A DNA stretch of 64,000 bases from Tigriopus japonicus (lineage: Eukaryota > Arthropoda > Copepoda > Harpacticoida > Harpacticidae), in assembly GCA_010645155.1 (NCBI GenBank), contig CM021315.1:6349786-6413785 (forward strand), given 5' to 3'. A model generated the notes under the pieces. That model saw only the letters and a program-made list of their open reading frames with translations. It was not told the origin of the DNA and did not search any database. The position numbers and the translations under genes were made by a program. This document shows positions 32,248 to 44,019 of the stretch, piece by piece; within the stretch, counting starts at the first letter, position 1, and every line of letters starts with the position of its first letter.

Positions 32248-35200
32248 TTACTCTTGACTAATGACGAAGGCGATAGTGTCAATCACAAGTTTTCCTCGAG
32301 CATAATTCATTAGGTTCAATTTCGGATTGGCGATTTTTTCGGCCATGACCCGATCTAGTTCGAGCCGTAATTCCTTCAAGAACTCCGCCGCTTTGTGAGT
32401 ATGCGTGGCAAACTTAATCCATCCATCCTCGAGTGAGAGCAAAAATTGGTCTTTTTGCTTCTGGACCTCGACCCCTGTTCCACCAAAAAGAATCATGGGA
32501 AATACGGGAATCATGCTTAGTTCTCGAATGAACACTCGAGAGGTCTTGATTTTCTCGTGATACACCAAATAAGAGCTCTTGTAGGAAGCGCACTCGTAGT
32601 TGATCGACGAAGGATGAATATTCACGTAGCCATCGGATTTCGTCTTGAATTTAAGGTCTTCGATCAAATGGTCTTTGGGTAAGGCACCGGCGGCGGTTTG
32701 TTTATACTTGACATCCGGTGAGAGCACTTGGACAATATTTGGATACAGAGCGGCGCATATCACAGATACGAGTAATTTCCAATTGGTACCGTTCTCATTA
32801 CACTCATCGCCAGTGGCTTTGTAGACGGCATCAGATCCGCTTCGGGACATTCGCGAGAGTTGTCGCATGCTAATACCCTCGGGCGCAAATCCAGTCCCAC
32901 TTAGGATCTCCAAGAACTGATGCTTCATCGTGGCTATCATTTGAAGCGTTTTTTGCGAGAGCATGTTCTCTTGGGCAAAGTTATATCCGGCAACTTGACT
33001 CTTTTGGGTGATGGCATGCCATTCCTGGTAAGCTCTCAAGGCGGTCAAATGGTCAGAATTCACGATAGCAAATTTTGATTTCTTTTTCTTGGCCTCGTCC
33101 CGTTTTCCGAAAGGACTCAAAAATGGAGATCGGTTGCTTAAACAAGCCGCAATCGTGAGAGCTGCATCAAGACATCGAAAGATTGAGCCGAATAACATAA
33201 GTTTGCCAATCCGAACGTCCACGGGCAAATTAGCCAAATGAAAGCCTAGAGGAGTGAGTTCGCACTCTCGATCTAAGGCACCCACACCTTTTAACCGGTC
33301 AACCGCTCCTTCAATGTTCTGGTTTTCGGGAGGTTCAATCATGGCGCTCAAGACCTTCATAAGATGAACGTCCTTGAACAAGGGTAGGATTTTGATTCGA
33401 AGAATCATCTGCTCGAGAGGCACTCGCTTGATTTCGGGCACAGGATCCTGACGGAGATGATGATCGAATCTGAATTGGGTATATAAATGGAAGCAATATC
33501 CGGGCATGACACGTCCTGCGCGACCCTTTCTTTGGAGGGCATTAGCTCTTGAGACCCACACGGTGTCCAAAGACTCCATATTCTTCATTGAATCGAAACA
33601 TTTTTCTTTCATTTTCCCCACTTCGATGACAAACACGCAATCGTCGATGGTGATGGACGTTTCAGCCAAGTTGGTTGAGATCACAATCTTCCGAACTCCT
33701 TCAGGTGGCTTTTTGAACACTTCAGCCTGTTCTTCACTTGACAAGCTCGAGTGCAACGGAATGAGTTTGAATTTTCTAGCTTTGGTGCCCAGAGTAGGAT
33801 GATTGGCAATTTGGTCATAAAGGTTCATGATTTCTTGTATTCCCGGTAAAAAGACTAGAATCGATCCGGTTTTGGGATACTCATTGGAACCCTCGACAAT
33901 GTAAACAAGAGTGCTCTCGATTAGGTCGTAGTTAATCTTGTAGAAATCCATGATCCCCAAACTTCTCTGAACAGAGTCGGGGTATTGTGAATAGCGAAAG
34001 TTGATCTGTTTGGGATTCAATTGCTCGTCTCGCAGGTTATCTTTGGGTGGTTTAAAGGCTCGATCTCCGTTACCACTCATATATTTTTCAATCTCAAAGT
34101 CGTCTACCTCAAATCCTTTCATATTTGAGCCCTTGAATTGTTGCTTATTCAAAACGCGACATCCCGATTGTCGATCTTCCAAGGGTCGGGCATAAGGCGA
34201 ATCTTCTTCCATGACGAAGTTCGTCATCTCCAGTAGCTTCTCCAGAAATATTTGCTCCACAGGAAAGGTCCTACCAGGAATATCAATCACAGGCACTTTT
34301 TTGAAATAAGTACTGAAAAGATCGGCGTTGACCGTGGCCGACATGAGGATCACTTTAAGATCTTTCCTCCGTTTGAGGATACCTCGCAGGATCATAAGAA
34401 GGAAATCACTCTCTTCACTCCGCTCATGGACCTCATCTACCACAATGTGGGTGACGGATTCCAAATCCGGATCCGATTCCAACCGCCGCAACAGAATGCC
34501 AGTCGTGCAGAAAAGCAGTCTTGTTCGCCAAGACGTTTTACTTTCTAGACGGATCTGGTAGCCCACCACATTACCCACTTTTTCTCCGCGCTCAAAAGCT
34601 ACTCGCTCAGCCACACCAATGGCCGAAATTCGTCTAGGTTGTGTACAAATGATTTGGCAATGTTTCTTTGAAGAGGATCCAAGCCACTCGTCCAAGATGT
34701 ATTGTGGTACCTGAGTACTCTTTCCACAACCGGTCATGCCCGAAATCACCAATACTTGGTGAGCACTAAGTGTCTTCAGAATATGATCTTTTTCTCCCCA
34801 AGCCGGTAAATTGTGACGGATCTGCTCCATATCTTGACTTATAGCGATTTTCGAGCAATACTGACGAATCTTGACGTTTTCTTGGTGTAGTTTATCGAGA
34901 TCCGGACCTGCCACAGATTTGGCACTCTTTAGATTGAGAGAGGCCAACAAAGAAGCGGCATTGTCTTCTTCCCCCGCTCTTGGCAAAGGTATCGAGGATT
35001 GCGGGCTCTCTTCATCATCCAGCAAATCAGGATTAAAGCTGAAAGGATGACTGGGTAGGTCCATAATTTCCTGGATCACATCTTCATTTTCGATTAAACT
35101 AACCAGAGAAAACACAAAAGGAGCTCGATCTTGGGCCAAAGCTTGGGCCTCTTCCATGAGTCTTTGCGTGATGTTCAAACACACGGCCTTCGGAAACTCG

Positions 35201-36254
35201 TTGAGGTCGTTTGAAAAACAAACCATAGGTGCATCATGCGGGTATTGACATTGATCGTGGAAGCGAATCTCTAATCGAGACACATTCTGTCCCGGACCTT
35301 TATGAAGGTGCCGATCGTCGACATTTTCGGTCTTCTCGGCGTGAACGTGAGCCTTGTTACATCGTCGACCGAACTTGCAATATCCTCGCAAGAAAAATGG
35401 GCACACATTTTTGGCCTTCTCAGCCCTGGCAGCCCGGTTATCGTTGTTTTTGGAGGCTGAAGGCAGAAACTTGGTCATAAACGGAACATTTAACTCGATA
35501 ACCCAGAGTTTTTCGGGGATCTTCTCGACAAATTCCTCGCGATAGATCGAGGCTAACGCCATTTTCTCGCCTTCTTTTTGTTCTCGATACATTGTGAGTT
35601 CTTCGGGCGTAAGGGGCTGCGCTACGTCGGAAGAATTGGGGAAACATTGGCTCAAAAGCTTTTCCAAAGCCGCCCCCACATCCCCGTCAGTGGCCCGAAG
35701 AACCGGGATCAATCGGGCGGTATGAAAACCGTAGCTTTCGAGTCGTTGGACCGCATACGGGTTCAAATCCGAGTGAGTTTGATCCGAAGCCCGATTCAAT
35801 TCCAATCCCGTGACTCGTAATCGCCCTTCTCGCACCCAAAAGCGGCGATCCAACGGAGCACCCAAGTTGGCGTATTGCTCGGGGCCTTTCATCTGATACT
35901 GACCCCCATAGAGCTCATTCAACGTCTTCAATATTTGAGTTTCGGTCTTTTCATTCATGCGCAGGACCTGCATTTCGACCTTGAGTCGGGTTTGAGGGTT
36001 GGGATTCTTTTTAGGAAGCCCCGAGCCCTCAATCTCGCCTTCGCCATCCGTGTCAAATTCATCGGACACGTCGTAATAATCGCATAAATCGTCCTCAGTT
36101 ACTTGAGCGTGGCCTTTGCGACTGAGGTGGTTCGATCCCGAGGCTGAAGCGGTCGGAGTTGGTGGGACGGGACCGGCCCGACCTCTTCCTCCTCGACCTC
36201 CACGACCTCGAGCTCCTCCATCACGGTTTGGGGGGCCTGAACCCCGGCGTTTGG
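32248..36254 (-). CDS. DHX57: DHX57-like DEAH-box RNA helicase (5' exon missing)
   Basis: One huge exon encodes about 1,334 residues; it begins after the acceptor CGATTCCAG with two bases of a split codon, so a short first exon with the ATG lies upstream and was not found. Order: Gly/Arg-rich N-terminus (GARGRGGRGGRGRAG), a UBA-like helical region (ESYGFHTARLIPVLRATDGD), an RWD-like part split by a CCCH zinc finger (CPFFLRGYCKFGRRCNKAH), then the helicase. Motifs are GMTGCGKSTQ (I), CTQPRRISA (Ia), VVDEVHERSEESD (II), LMSATVNADL (III), ISTNLAETSITIDD (V) and ALQRKGRAGR (VI). HA2 and OB-fold domains follow (LPVDVRIGKLMLFGSIFRCL, HPSSINYE, YHEKIKTSRVF). Length and order match animal DHX57, a putative 3'-5' RNA helicase of poorly known target. 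All motifs look active. Confidence 0.94.
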
Positions 36255-36524
36255 CTGGAATCGAGAAGCAAGTTTTGATATGCGCCCTTTTTATGATTGG
36301 ATTTATATTTAAATTCCTAAGTACCGGAATTCATGAGTTGGATGATTCGTCAACCAGTGGTGAAAGATAATATGATGGGCTCGCAATCCGTTTTGACAGT
36401 TAGGAGGATGTTTGTACTTCTCTGTTTAGTCACTAGTAAAGTGGCTCAGGATCGTGTTCGTTTATACTTCAGTTGTTGTGAAATACATTGCTTTGTCAAT
36501 TTATTTTTATCTTGTGCTTCAGAG

Positions 36525-37230
36525 TAGTGATGTGACTTGGGCAAGTAATGAGTCATCACAAACACCCAAGAACAAGTTGTTGACAAGCATTACTTGGGCA
36601 ATACACCAATACACTTCCCAAGCTCAAGAAACATCGGAAGATGCAGTTGCCGGCAGTTGCTCTTTGAAGAGTTAAGATACTTGCAGTGTGACTTAGAAGA
36701 AAAAATGTCAAGTTGCATTTTCGATGATCTTTTGACCTTAATAATTTAGCAATAAATAGTGGAAGTGATACAAAAAAATATTTCAATTTGGATAGCATTT
36801 GCAAAACCATGGTTTTTTTTGTTTCGGTTCTAGGCCACACATGAATGCACTTTTGAGGCTAATCAAGACCGAGATTTAGAAGTCACACTTCCAGAACAAT
36901 CTCGTTTACTCAGAGTTGCCGGCATGAAAAAGTAAAATGCCAAATCTTTTTTTAGTATCCTCGAAATATTTTGCATTTCCCCATGTGAGAGAATTGAAGT
37001 GTGTAATTTTCTTAAAATATATCCTTTCAAAGGTATGGGCCCTATTTAGCTGAATCAGCCTGGTTTAGTGAAATTCGGATGGCAAGTTTATTCTTCGTTC
37101 ATAGCAAATTTGGCAAACCTGTTAGCTGGGAAAAGTACTTGTACAAGCACCCAAGCTATGCCAAGCTTCAGCAAGCCCAAGCATTGTGCCAGTACAGCTT
37201 GCCCAATCTCTTGTTTGCCCCCCATCACTA
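36525..37230 (-). mobile_element. hAT-like non-autonomous DNA transposon, copy 2 (706 bp)
   Basis: Inverted homologue of 16593-17307. The ends are TAGTGATGTGACTTGGGCAA and CCCATCACTA. A perfect 8-bp direct repeat CTTCAGAG flanks it at 36517-36524 and 37231-37238. It lies upstream of the large DHX57 exon, in its first intron or in the promoter region shared with Mbf1. Confidence 0.88.
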
Positions 37231-37238
37231 CTTCAGAG

Positions 37239-37974
37239 ACCACATGTTCCAATATCAGGGTGTCTCAACTTCAATTTCTTGTACGTGAGCCGAAAATCTG
37301 GACTTGAATACTTAAAAACCCCAAAAACTCGGATAAAAATGGTTCATTTAAAAGTGGCTTAAGATCGTTTAAGCGTGATGTCTCTGAAATAAAGTGGATT
37401 TATGGCCAGAATGGCGTATTTACAACTTTGAGTCCGGTCGATAGGAGTCACCTTCCCGTCTGTTGTGGTCAAGTCTTCACGCACTTGCTGGAAGTGCTGG
37501 CAGCTACGAGTCGTGTTGGGTCTCCTAATCTGAGAGGTGTCAATTTATGTCCAAAAGTTTATAACTCAGTTTGCCAGGCTTTAACCATTTCAGCTCATAA
37601 CCGTGCACACTCTTTCATTTTTCGTTCAATCACGATTTTTCATGAATAGTTAGATCCGCAATGAAGTGCCACTGACTCATAAAATGTTCCAACTCAGAAA
37701 TCTACCCGCTGTACAATTCAAGAGTCACCCTGGCCAGAAGTGGAAGTTGTGGCCAAACAGAACGAAGACGTCGCTCAAGAGAATCCGATTTTCTCCCACC
37801 TTCCACTCGATTCTTTCACGTTGGGCCTAACAATCACAACTTCCTTCATCAGTTCAGGTACATCTAAGACCTATCAATCCGCGGATTACGCACGATGACA
37901 CCATCTCATGTCACGCATTGCGTCATCAGTCACTAACGTCTCTCATTTCCAGTCTTCATTCATCAATCATCATC
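37239..37974. other. Upstream region of Mbf1
   Basis: No separate gene seen. It should hold the Mbf1 promoter and 5' untranslated region, and perhaps the DHX57 promoter on the other strand. No clear TATA box was assigned. Confidence 0.4.
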
Positions 37975-38536
37975 ATGTCGGATTGGGATACGGTGACGAT
38001 CATTCGCGGCAAGAATGCCATTCGCGGTCCGGGTGCGGCCAAATCGAGTGCGGCCGTGAATGCGGCTCGTCGCCGCGGCGAACCCGTAACCACCGAGGAA
38101 AAATACGGCGGAGGCGGCAACAAACAGCACGGCACGCAACTCAACACCATGAAATTGGACCAAGAAACCGAGGAGCTCAAGCACAACACCGTCAGTTCTT
38201 TGTCCCTTGAGACCCTCCCCGTGCGTGCTCTAATCTGTGCCATTGAGGCTTAATTTCGTCTTTTCCTTGTAGGTGTCCATGGATGTGGGTAAATTGATCC
38301 AGAAAGGTCGTCAGGCCAAGAATCTGACCCAAAAGGAGTTGGCCACCAAGATTAACGAGAAGCCCCAAGTGGTGATTGAGTTCGAATCGAGCAAGGCCTT
38401 GCCCAATGCCACCATTTTGGCCAAGATGGAGCGCGTGTTGGATATCAAGCTACGAGGCAAGGACAAAGGCAAGCCTTTGGTACCCAAGGAAAAGGAAAAA
38501 GCCAAACCCGCGGTGGCCAAAGGCAAGGGCAAATAA
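37975..38536 (+). CDS. mbf1: Multiprotein-bridging factor 1 (EDF1), 2 exons
   Basis: Exon 1 (37975-38190) and exon 2 (38273-38536) join in phase 0 to 159 residues; animal MBF1 is about 148. The N-terminal MBF1 domain begins [14 protein letters not shown] and contains [20 protein letters not shown] and [11 protein letters not shown]. Exon 2 encodes the Cro/C1-type helix-turn-helix: [35 protein letters not shown] and [17 protein letters not shown]. The Lys-rich tail is slightly longer than usual. MBF1 bridges TBP and bZIP or nuclear-receptor activators and also binds collided ribosomes to limit frameshifting. The 82-nt intron has donor GTCAGT. The stop codon overlaps an AATAAA at 38532-38537. 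Confidence 0.95.
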
Positions 38537-38940
38537 AGCCTCGGATGCGGAGGCCGGAGGAAGCCGGCAAACCAACCCCTGTGTGGGCGGCCTTTGGCGT
38601 GGGGATCGCTTGTCAAGTTTCATTGAGCATCGTTGCCAAACTTCCTTCCGGCCTCTGATGGGACATCCCGATTAGACCCCGTCTTGTCGCCGAGATTCCC
38701 GCATTTTTATCATTTTTTAGAATAACTATAAATACACACAAATCTTGATTGATCAATCATTCGATCCAAATTAGGAGCATCGCATTTTTAGTTTAGTTAA
38801 AGATGCAATCTCAACATTTTGTAATGCTCTCATTGGATGATGAGTTTTGATGACGTAATTGGCGAGCGCAGCTGAACATCGGCTTATATACACATGGACG
38901 TTGTTTTTAATGAATGCAACCTGTTTGATTGATACTCAAA

Positions 38941-39651
38941 ATGAGTCGCGCTTGGTATATGGATGAATCGCCCGATGATCAACGGTTGGAGCGTCAAATG
39001 GATCCACCTCAACCGGTGGAGATGGCTAAGCTCAGAGAACTTACCGGTGTGACTTATTACAAGGTAACTGAAATGAAATGGGGACCTCCATTATATTGAA
39101 GATCACTAAAAAAAAAAAAGAGGATGTTGTTTAGTTGAACACGGAGACTTTTGCCACGGATGGGGTTTTGGAGCGGATAAAGAAAGAAAGAGGCTACAAT
39201 TACGAGGACTGCTGTGAGATTTCGGAAGGCACTCTGCCGGATTACGAGGTCAAGATCAAGAACTTCTTCACGGAGCATATCCATACGGATGAGGAGATTC
39301 GTTTCGTTGAAAAGGGATCGGGCTACTTTGATGTACGCGATAAGAACGATAGATGGATTCGAATCGAATGCCTCGAAGGGGATCTGATTATCTTGCCCGC
39401 GGGAATCTATCATCGATTCACCCTTGATACGAAGGTAACACACTTTTTAATAATCGCCCAATGCCATAGGATCAACAAATATAAAAAAAACATTCTTCCA
39501 GAATTATATCAAAGCTCGCCGATTTTTCTGTGGCGAACCTATTTGGACACCGCACAATCGTCCAGCGGACGATTTCAAGGAACGTCAAGCTTATGTTGAA
39601 TGGATGAAATCTGACTTCCAGGGCGACCATGGTATAACATCCGCCCATTAA
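38941..39651 (+). CDS. ADI1: Acireductone dioxygenase, 3 exons
   Basis: Exons 38941-39063, 39135-39434 and 39502-39651 join in phase 0 to 190 residues, the normal ARD length. The start is [10 protein letters not shown] and the cupin core has the metal ligands in [10 protein letters not shown] (two His and a Glu) and GIYHRF (His), with the family strings [18 protein letters not shown] and [15 protein letters not shown]. In the methionine salvage pathway the iron form turns acireductone and O2 into 4-methylthio-2-oxobutanoate and formate. Introns are 71 and 67 nt. It follows Mbf1 by about 400 bp on the same strand and converges with GNL1, stops 13 bp apart. An AATAAA at 39687-39692 lies inside the GNL1 coding region. 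Confidence 0.96.
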
Positions 39652-39664
39652 ATAGACATCTGAT

Positions 39665-41473
39665 TTATTCATCATCAACAGCATCCAATAAACTGAATTT
39701 ATTGCCCACTTTGGGTCGATCATCCGCTTCTTCGTCCGAGGTCCGATCGTCATCTGAGTTTACATTGCTTCCTTCATCATTTTCATCCTCGTCCTCGGAA
39801 TCAATGACCGGGATGTCACTCTCGGTTCGGGCATTGGATTCGGCCTTCCGATTCCAACCGAGGAGTTCTCGGATGACTTCACATTGAGGGTGTTCTTTCC
39901 AATAGGTTCGTCGATCCACATAACCCACTGGATAGTAAGCCAGACAGATCTTGCCTTCAAGGGCCATTCTCAAGATGTGATTGGCGGCTCGATTGATATC
40001 GGGTCGATTGGATCGAGCCGTGATGTAGCCTCGTTTAAAGGCCCATGCTTCGCAGATATCAAAGGCCGACCAAGGCTCGTTGGGCTTTTTATCCGGATGG
40101 GTCAATTTGAGAACTTGAAGCAAGTCCACGCGACGCGCCAAAAATTGCACCACGGAAAATAACTCGCGAATTTGCGAGATCGGATAGCTACCCATGATGG
40201 ATTGTAAGGCCTTGGGCACCTTGGACGGGAATACCAACCCGGGGCAATCGCACAATTTGACCGATTTGGTAATGAAAATGGTCTGGAAGTGTTTGGTGTG
40301 GCCCGGCGTTTTGCTCACAGACACGACGCGTTTGCCCATGAGAGAATTGATCAAGGAAGACTTGCCAGCATTGGGCTGACCCAACATGCCAATGGTGAGG
40401 ATCTGGTCTTGAAAACGTTGGGTCTGGGTCTGAGGCAAGACCTCCTCTTTGGCGACTTGAGCTTTGATCATTTGCTCAGGTTCTCCCGGTTGATCGTTTT
40501 GATCGCTCTCCATGATCAGTGTCTTCCAATTCTCCAGATCAACATCGGCCCCCGCCTCTTGGACAATGGCTTGGCACGCCTCCCACACTTGTTGAGCGCC
40601 CTCTTTGACCATTGAGATCCGCCCTCGAAGTCTTCTGTGTTGAAGTCCAGTCTGCTCGGTCATGAAGTTGGTTCGTAGATTGTAGGTGGGGCAGGAAGTG
40701 AAAAAAGTGACCCGGAGTCCGGGATATTTGGACACAAAGTACTCTCGCCAAGCCAAGGTGAGACCTACGGGCACCAAGTCGACCTTGTTCAGGATCAAAA
40801 TTACATCTTTCCCTTGGTCTCGAATGAACTGGAACAAGGAAGGTGGAAACATAGCAGCCGAGTATCGGATATCCACCGTGACTAAGATCACGTCCGACAT
40901 TTCAATGACCCGCCACAATTGCCGCCAAGTCTCCAAGTTCAACTCAAAGTAACTCAAGTCGTCGTGCGTCTGGAACAAGCTCTGCACGTAGTCGTGAAAA
41001 TACTGCGATTCGTGAGTTTCCAAGGCCGCTTTGGACTTGAGGTGATCCCAACGCGGTCGTTGAGGAAACGTCAAGGCATCCGTGAAGAAGTCCTCTGATC
41101 CGCATTCCATTTCCCACTCTCCGCAAGGTTTAATCTTTTGCGTGGCTTGTTGGCGCAACTTTTGGATCTCCTCTTTGGATTCGGTGTTGAACCGTAAGTT
41201 GAACCGATTCCGGCCTTGTCCAGCTCCCGAAGGGAGAGCGATATCTTGCATGATCTGTCCGGAAATGTCTTTCTGAATGTCTGAACCCGTGACCACGGAG
41301 GACACGGATGTCGTGGCCGGATTTGCATCTTCGTGAGGCCGTTGAGTTTCGAAAATCGCATCCACTTTCTCACCTCGAGAGGGTTTGGTGGCATTTTTCT
41401 GGCGCTTGGCTTGCAGTTGGGCCTTCTTCTTGGAACCGCTGAAGGCTTTGCTTCGCCCAGCTCCTTGAGGCAT
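39665..41473 (-). CDS. GNL1: GNL1-like circularly permuted GTPase
   Basis: A single-exon ORF of 602 residues; I use the ATG at 41473 (MPQGAGRSKAFSG) rather than the TTG two codons before. The basic N-terminus SKKKAQLQAKRQKN resembles GNL1 (607 residues in human). The YlqF/YawG-type permuted G domain has, in order, a G4 motif LILNKVDLVP, then G1 GQPNAGKSSLINSL and G3 DCPGLVFPS. Conserved RFNLRFNTESKEEIQKLR and WDHLKSKAALETHESQYF blocks precede it. The acidic tail ends SEDEDENDEGSNVNSDDD and LLDAVDDE. GNL1 relatives act in nucleolar ribosome biogenesis; the exact role in animals is not settled. The stop overlaps an AATAAA on the minus strand (39669-39664), implying almost no 3' untranslated region. 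Confidence 0.94.
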   Translation of the reverse strand: MPQGAGRSKAFSGSKKKAQLQAKRQKNATKPSRGEKVDAIFETQRPHEDANPATTSVSSVVTGSDIQKDISGQIMQDIALPSGAGQGRNRFNLRFNTESKEEIQKLRQQATQKIKPCGEWEMECGSEDFFTDALTFPQRPRWDHLKSKAALETHESQYFHDYVQSLFQTHDDLSYFELNLETWRQLWRVIEMSDVILVTVDIRYSAAMFPPSLFQFIRDQGKDVILILNKVDLVPVGLTLAWREYFVSKYPGLRVTFFTSCPTYNLRTNFMTEQTGLQHRRLRGRISMVKEGAQQVWEACQAIVQEAGADVDLENWKTLIMESDQNDQPGEPEQMIKAQVAKEEVLPQTQTQRFQDQILTIGMLGQPNAGKSSLINSLMGKRVVSVSKTPGHTKHFQTIFITKSVKLCDCPGLVFPSKVPKALQSIMGSYPISQIRELFSVVQFLARRVDLLQVLKLTHPDKKPNEPWSAFDICEAWAFKRGYITARSNRPDINRAANHILRMALEGKICLAYYPVGYVDRRTYWKEHPQCEVIRELLGWNRKAESNARTESDIPVIDSEDEDENDEGSNVNSDDDRTSDEEADDRPKVGNKFSLLDAVDDE

Positions 41474-41661
41474 GATCAAAGGCTAACCGTCCTTAGATAA
41501 AGACAATAATACATCGAGAACGGACTTTTTTCCCCAAGTTAGTCCATGTGTTTTGATTGAACAGCTGATCTCACGTGTTGTGATTGTGAAAGCGGCAAAT
41601 TTAAATGTCAAAGGTTATGTTCTATTTTGATAGTTATAATGGGATGCGAAAAAAAGCGCAT

Positions 41662-44019
41662 TCAGGTACCGTTAGACAGTTTGGGTTTCTTGCTAATAGA
41701 GGCCACTTGGGAATCATTTTCATCGTCCTCGTTCAATCCGAAAGAGTCCTCGGGATCCCAATCACCCAAGTCAAGTTCAGTGAAGGAGCTCGAAAAGTAG
41801 TCGGTGATTTTTGAAGGCGAATTGATGGCAGCCTTCATCTCGTCGTCGGCTTTTTTAAGGTGTTGAATGGCATTGGATTCGTGGAAATTGTCCTTGCTCA
41901 AACCGGCTTCGTTCAACACATCCAACTTCTTTTGCAACAAAGGCCACAACTCATCATCAGCAGTTCCTAAATCAATATTCAAAATCATGTTTGGAGCATT
42001 CCCGAAAGTGTATTTGTATAGTAATCTACCTCTGGCCACGAGATATTGTATAGTGACCGAGTCCGATTGACCAATGCGGTGAGCCCGATCTTCGGCTTGG
42101 GTTAAAACACCGGGATTCCAGAAAAGCTCGGCAAATACCACGAGATGAGCTGCCGTCAATGTAAGACCAGCATTGGCCGCGGTGATGGACAAAAGAGCTA
42201 CGCGCGTTTGATCGTCTCGTTGAAATTGATCACAGTGCTTGTTTCGAGCCTCGCTATTCGTGTTTCCATCTATTCGGATAAATCGAGTCTTTCGTTTGAC
42301 CAGGACCTCTGCGATGTTGTCCATCATGATTTGATGATGTGCGAAGCAAATGAATTTACGATCGCCTTCGAGCAGATCCTTGACGTATTCAGCGACGGCT
42401 TTCAGCTTGGCCTTGGATGTCGAGTTAAACCACTCCAAAAGAACACCGCGTCGTTCTATTTGCGATAGCGATTTGAGTCCCATTTTCTTGGCTTGCATCT
42501 CCATTTCTTTGGACTTTGAGTTGATGAGACCTGGATCCAAAAGAATCATCTCTCTCTGTTTGGACGGTAACTGGGTAAGGACCTCACTTTTGAGGCGCCG
42601 AATCATGCACCTAAACGAACAGGGGCACATTGCCTTGACTAGGGTTCTTCTTGAATAATCTTCCTTTCATGTAAAAAGATAAAAAGGGCTTACGTCTCTT
42701 CTAGTAGCATCTTCAATTCATCCATGTTGGAGGAGCCACTGAAATCATAATGTGATTTGGACCCAAAAGAGACCTTCTTGCCATTGCAATAACGCATTCC
42801 AAATTCCGTGGCGTATGGAAACATTTTGGGCATGACTAGCGATATTTGGGAGTACAACTCCATCGGTCGAGACAAAGCGGGTGTTCCACTCAAAAGAATC
42901 AATCGGCGCGCGCTTTTGACGATCTTTTCGGTGGATTGGAACCGATTCGATTTGTAATTCTTCAAGAAATGAGCCTCATCCATGATGACGACGGCGAATT
43001 GACGATCAATGAGCTCCCTCTCTTTCCGTGACATGAGATCGTAACTTATGATAACGGCCTGACCGCTGCATAAAAAGTCTTTTCCTATAAATAAAAGCAG
43101 CGCAATCAACAGATGCTCCGACCAAGACTCAATAACCAAGTGTTTAAAGGTTGCCTACCGCTTGTAATGACAGTGACATCCTCTTCGGGCACAGATGGGA
43201 TCCAACGAACTAACGCGTCTCGCCAAGCGAATCGGACCGAGCTCGGGCAGACGATAAGAAGTGGCCATTCGGAGCGATAGGCACTAGCCACGCCCAAGGC
43301 TTGCACGGTCTTGCCTAATCCCATATCATCGGCAATATAGACTCGTCCCTGAAATTATCCAAGGCAAATGAAACAACTTCGAATGAAAGTTCCAAATAGT
43401 ATTTTTACTTGACGTCGCAGAGCAAAGGCCACGCCGTCTTTTTGAAAGGGCATCAATCCCCGTTCCAAAGTAGGCTCGAGGCGTTCACTTAGTTCCCTCA
43501 AATCGGCCTCCTGTTCTTCCGAAAACGGGCGGGAAAAGGTCCGAATCACCCATTTAGGCAAGGGCTGAATTATAACCCGCGGTTCGAGCGGTTGAACTTG
43601 ACTCATCAGACGATCATGATCCGAGAACGCGAAATTCCACGTCCGATCTTGAGCGTTGTACGCCCCACTGGGCAGGCTTTTAAAGATCTGGAATACAATC
43701 AACACCGGTCCAAAATTTCCAACCCATCCCAAAGCGACATCGTTCGTTCCTTCCGCACCTGAATCAACGTGTCATGAAATCCGATTTGGACGCGAAATCG
43801 TCGATTCGGCTCCAACGCGCACGAGCCCAACAATTTTCGACCGATCTTGACGCCATCATTCGTGGATGGAATGACCCGGGGTGTGGGCGGGGGAACGTTA
43901 GGCGGTCCATGGGATGCCAATGCGGAACTTGAGGCTGAGGGCGGCTGAGCTCGGCGTTTGGCCAAGGCCTGGGCCTTATTGGCCTCCATGCGGGCCCGTT
44001 GCTCGGGAGTTAAAGGCAT
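41662..44019 (-). CDS. SMARCAL1: SMARCAL1-like annealing helicase, 6 exons
   Basis: Exons 44019-43760 (261 nt, to 43759), 43687-43409, 43348-43159, 43084-42694, 42610-42030 and 41966-41662 join cleanly to about 668 residues. The N-terminus [20 protein letters not shown] matches the RPA-binding motif of SMARCAL1. A single HARP domain follows ([37 protein letters not shown]). The SNF2 ATPase has [13 protein letters not shown] (I), [11 protein letters not shown] (II), [11 protein letters not shown] (III), then [18 protein letters not shown] and [13 protein letters not shown] (VI). In vertebrates the enzyme rewinds RPA-coated DNA and remodels stalled forks. It is shorter than human SMARCAL1 (about 950 residues), with one HARP instead of two and a compact N-terminus. 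The last intron is only 63 nt and stop-free. The minus-strand GNL1 starts 188 bp downstream. Confidence 0.93.
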
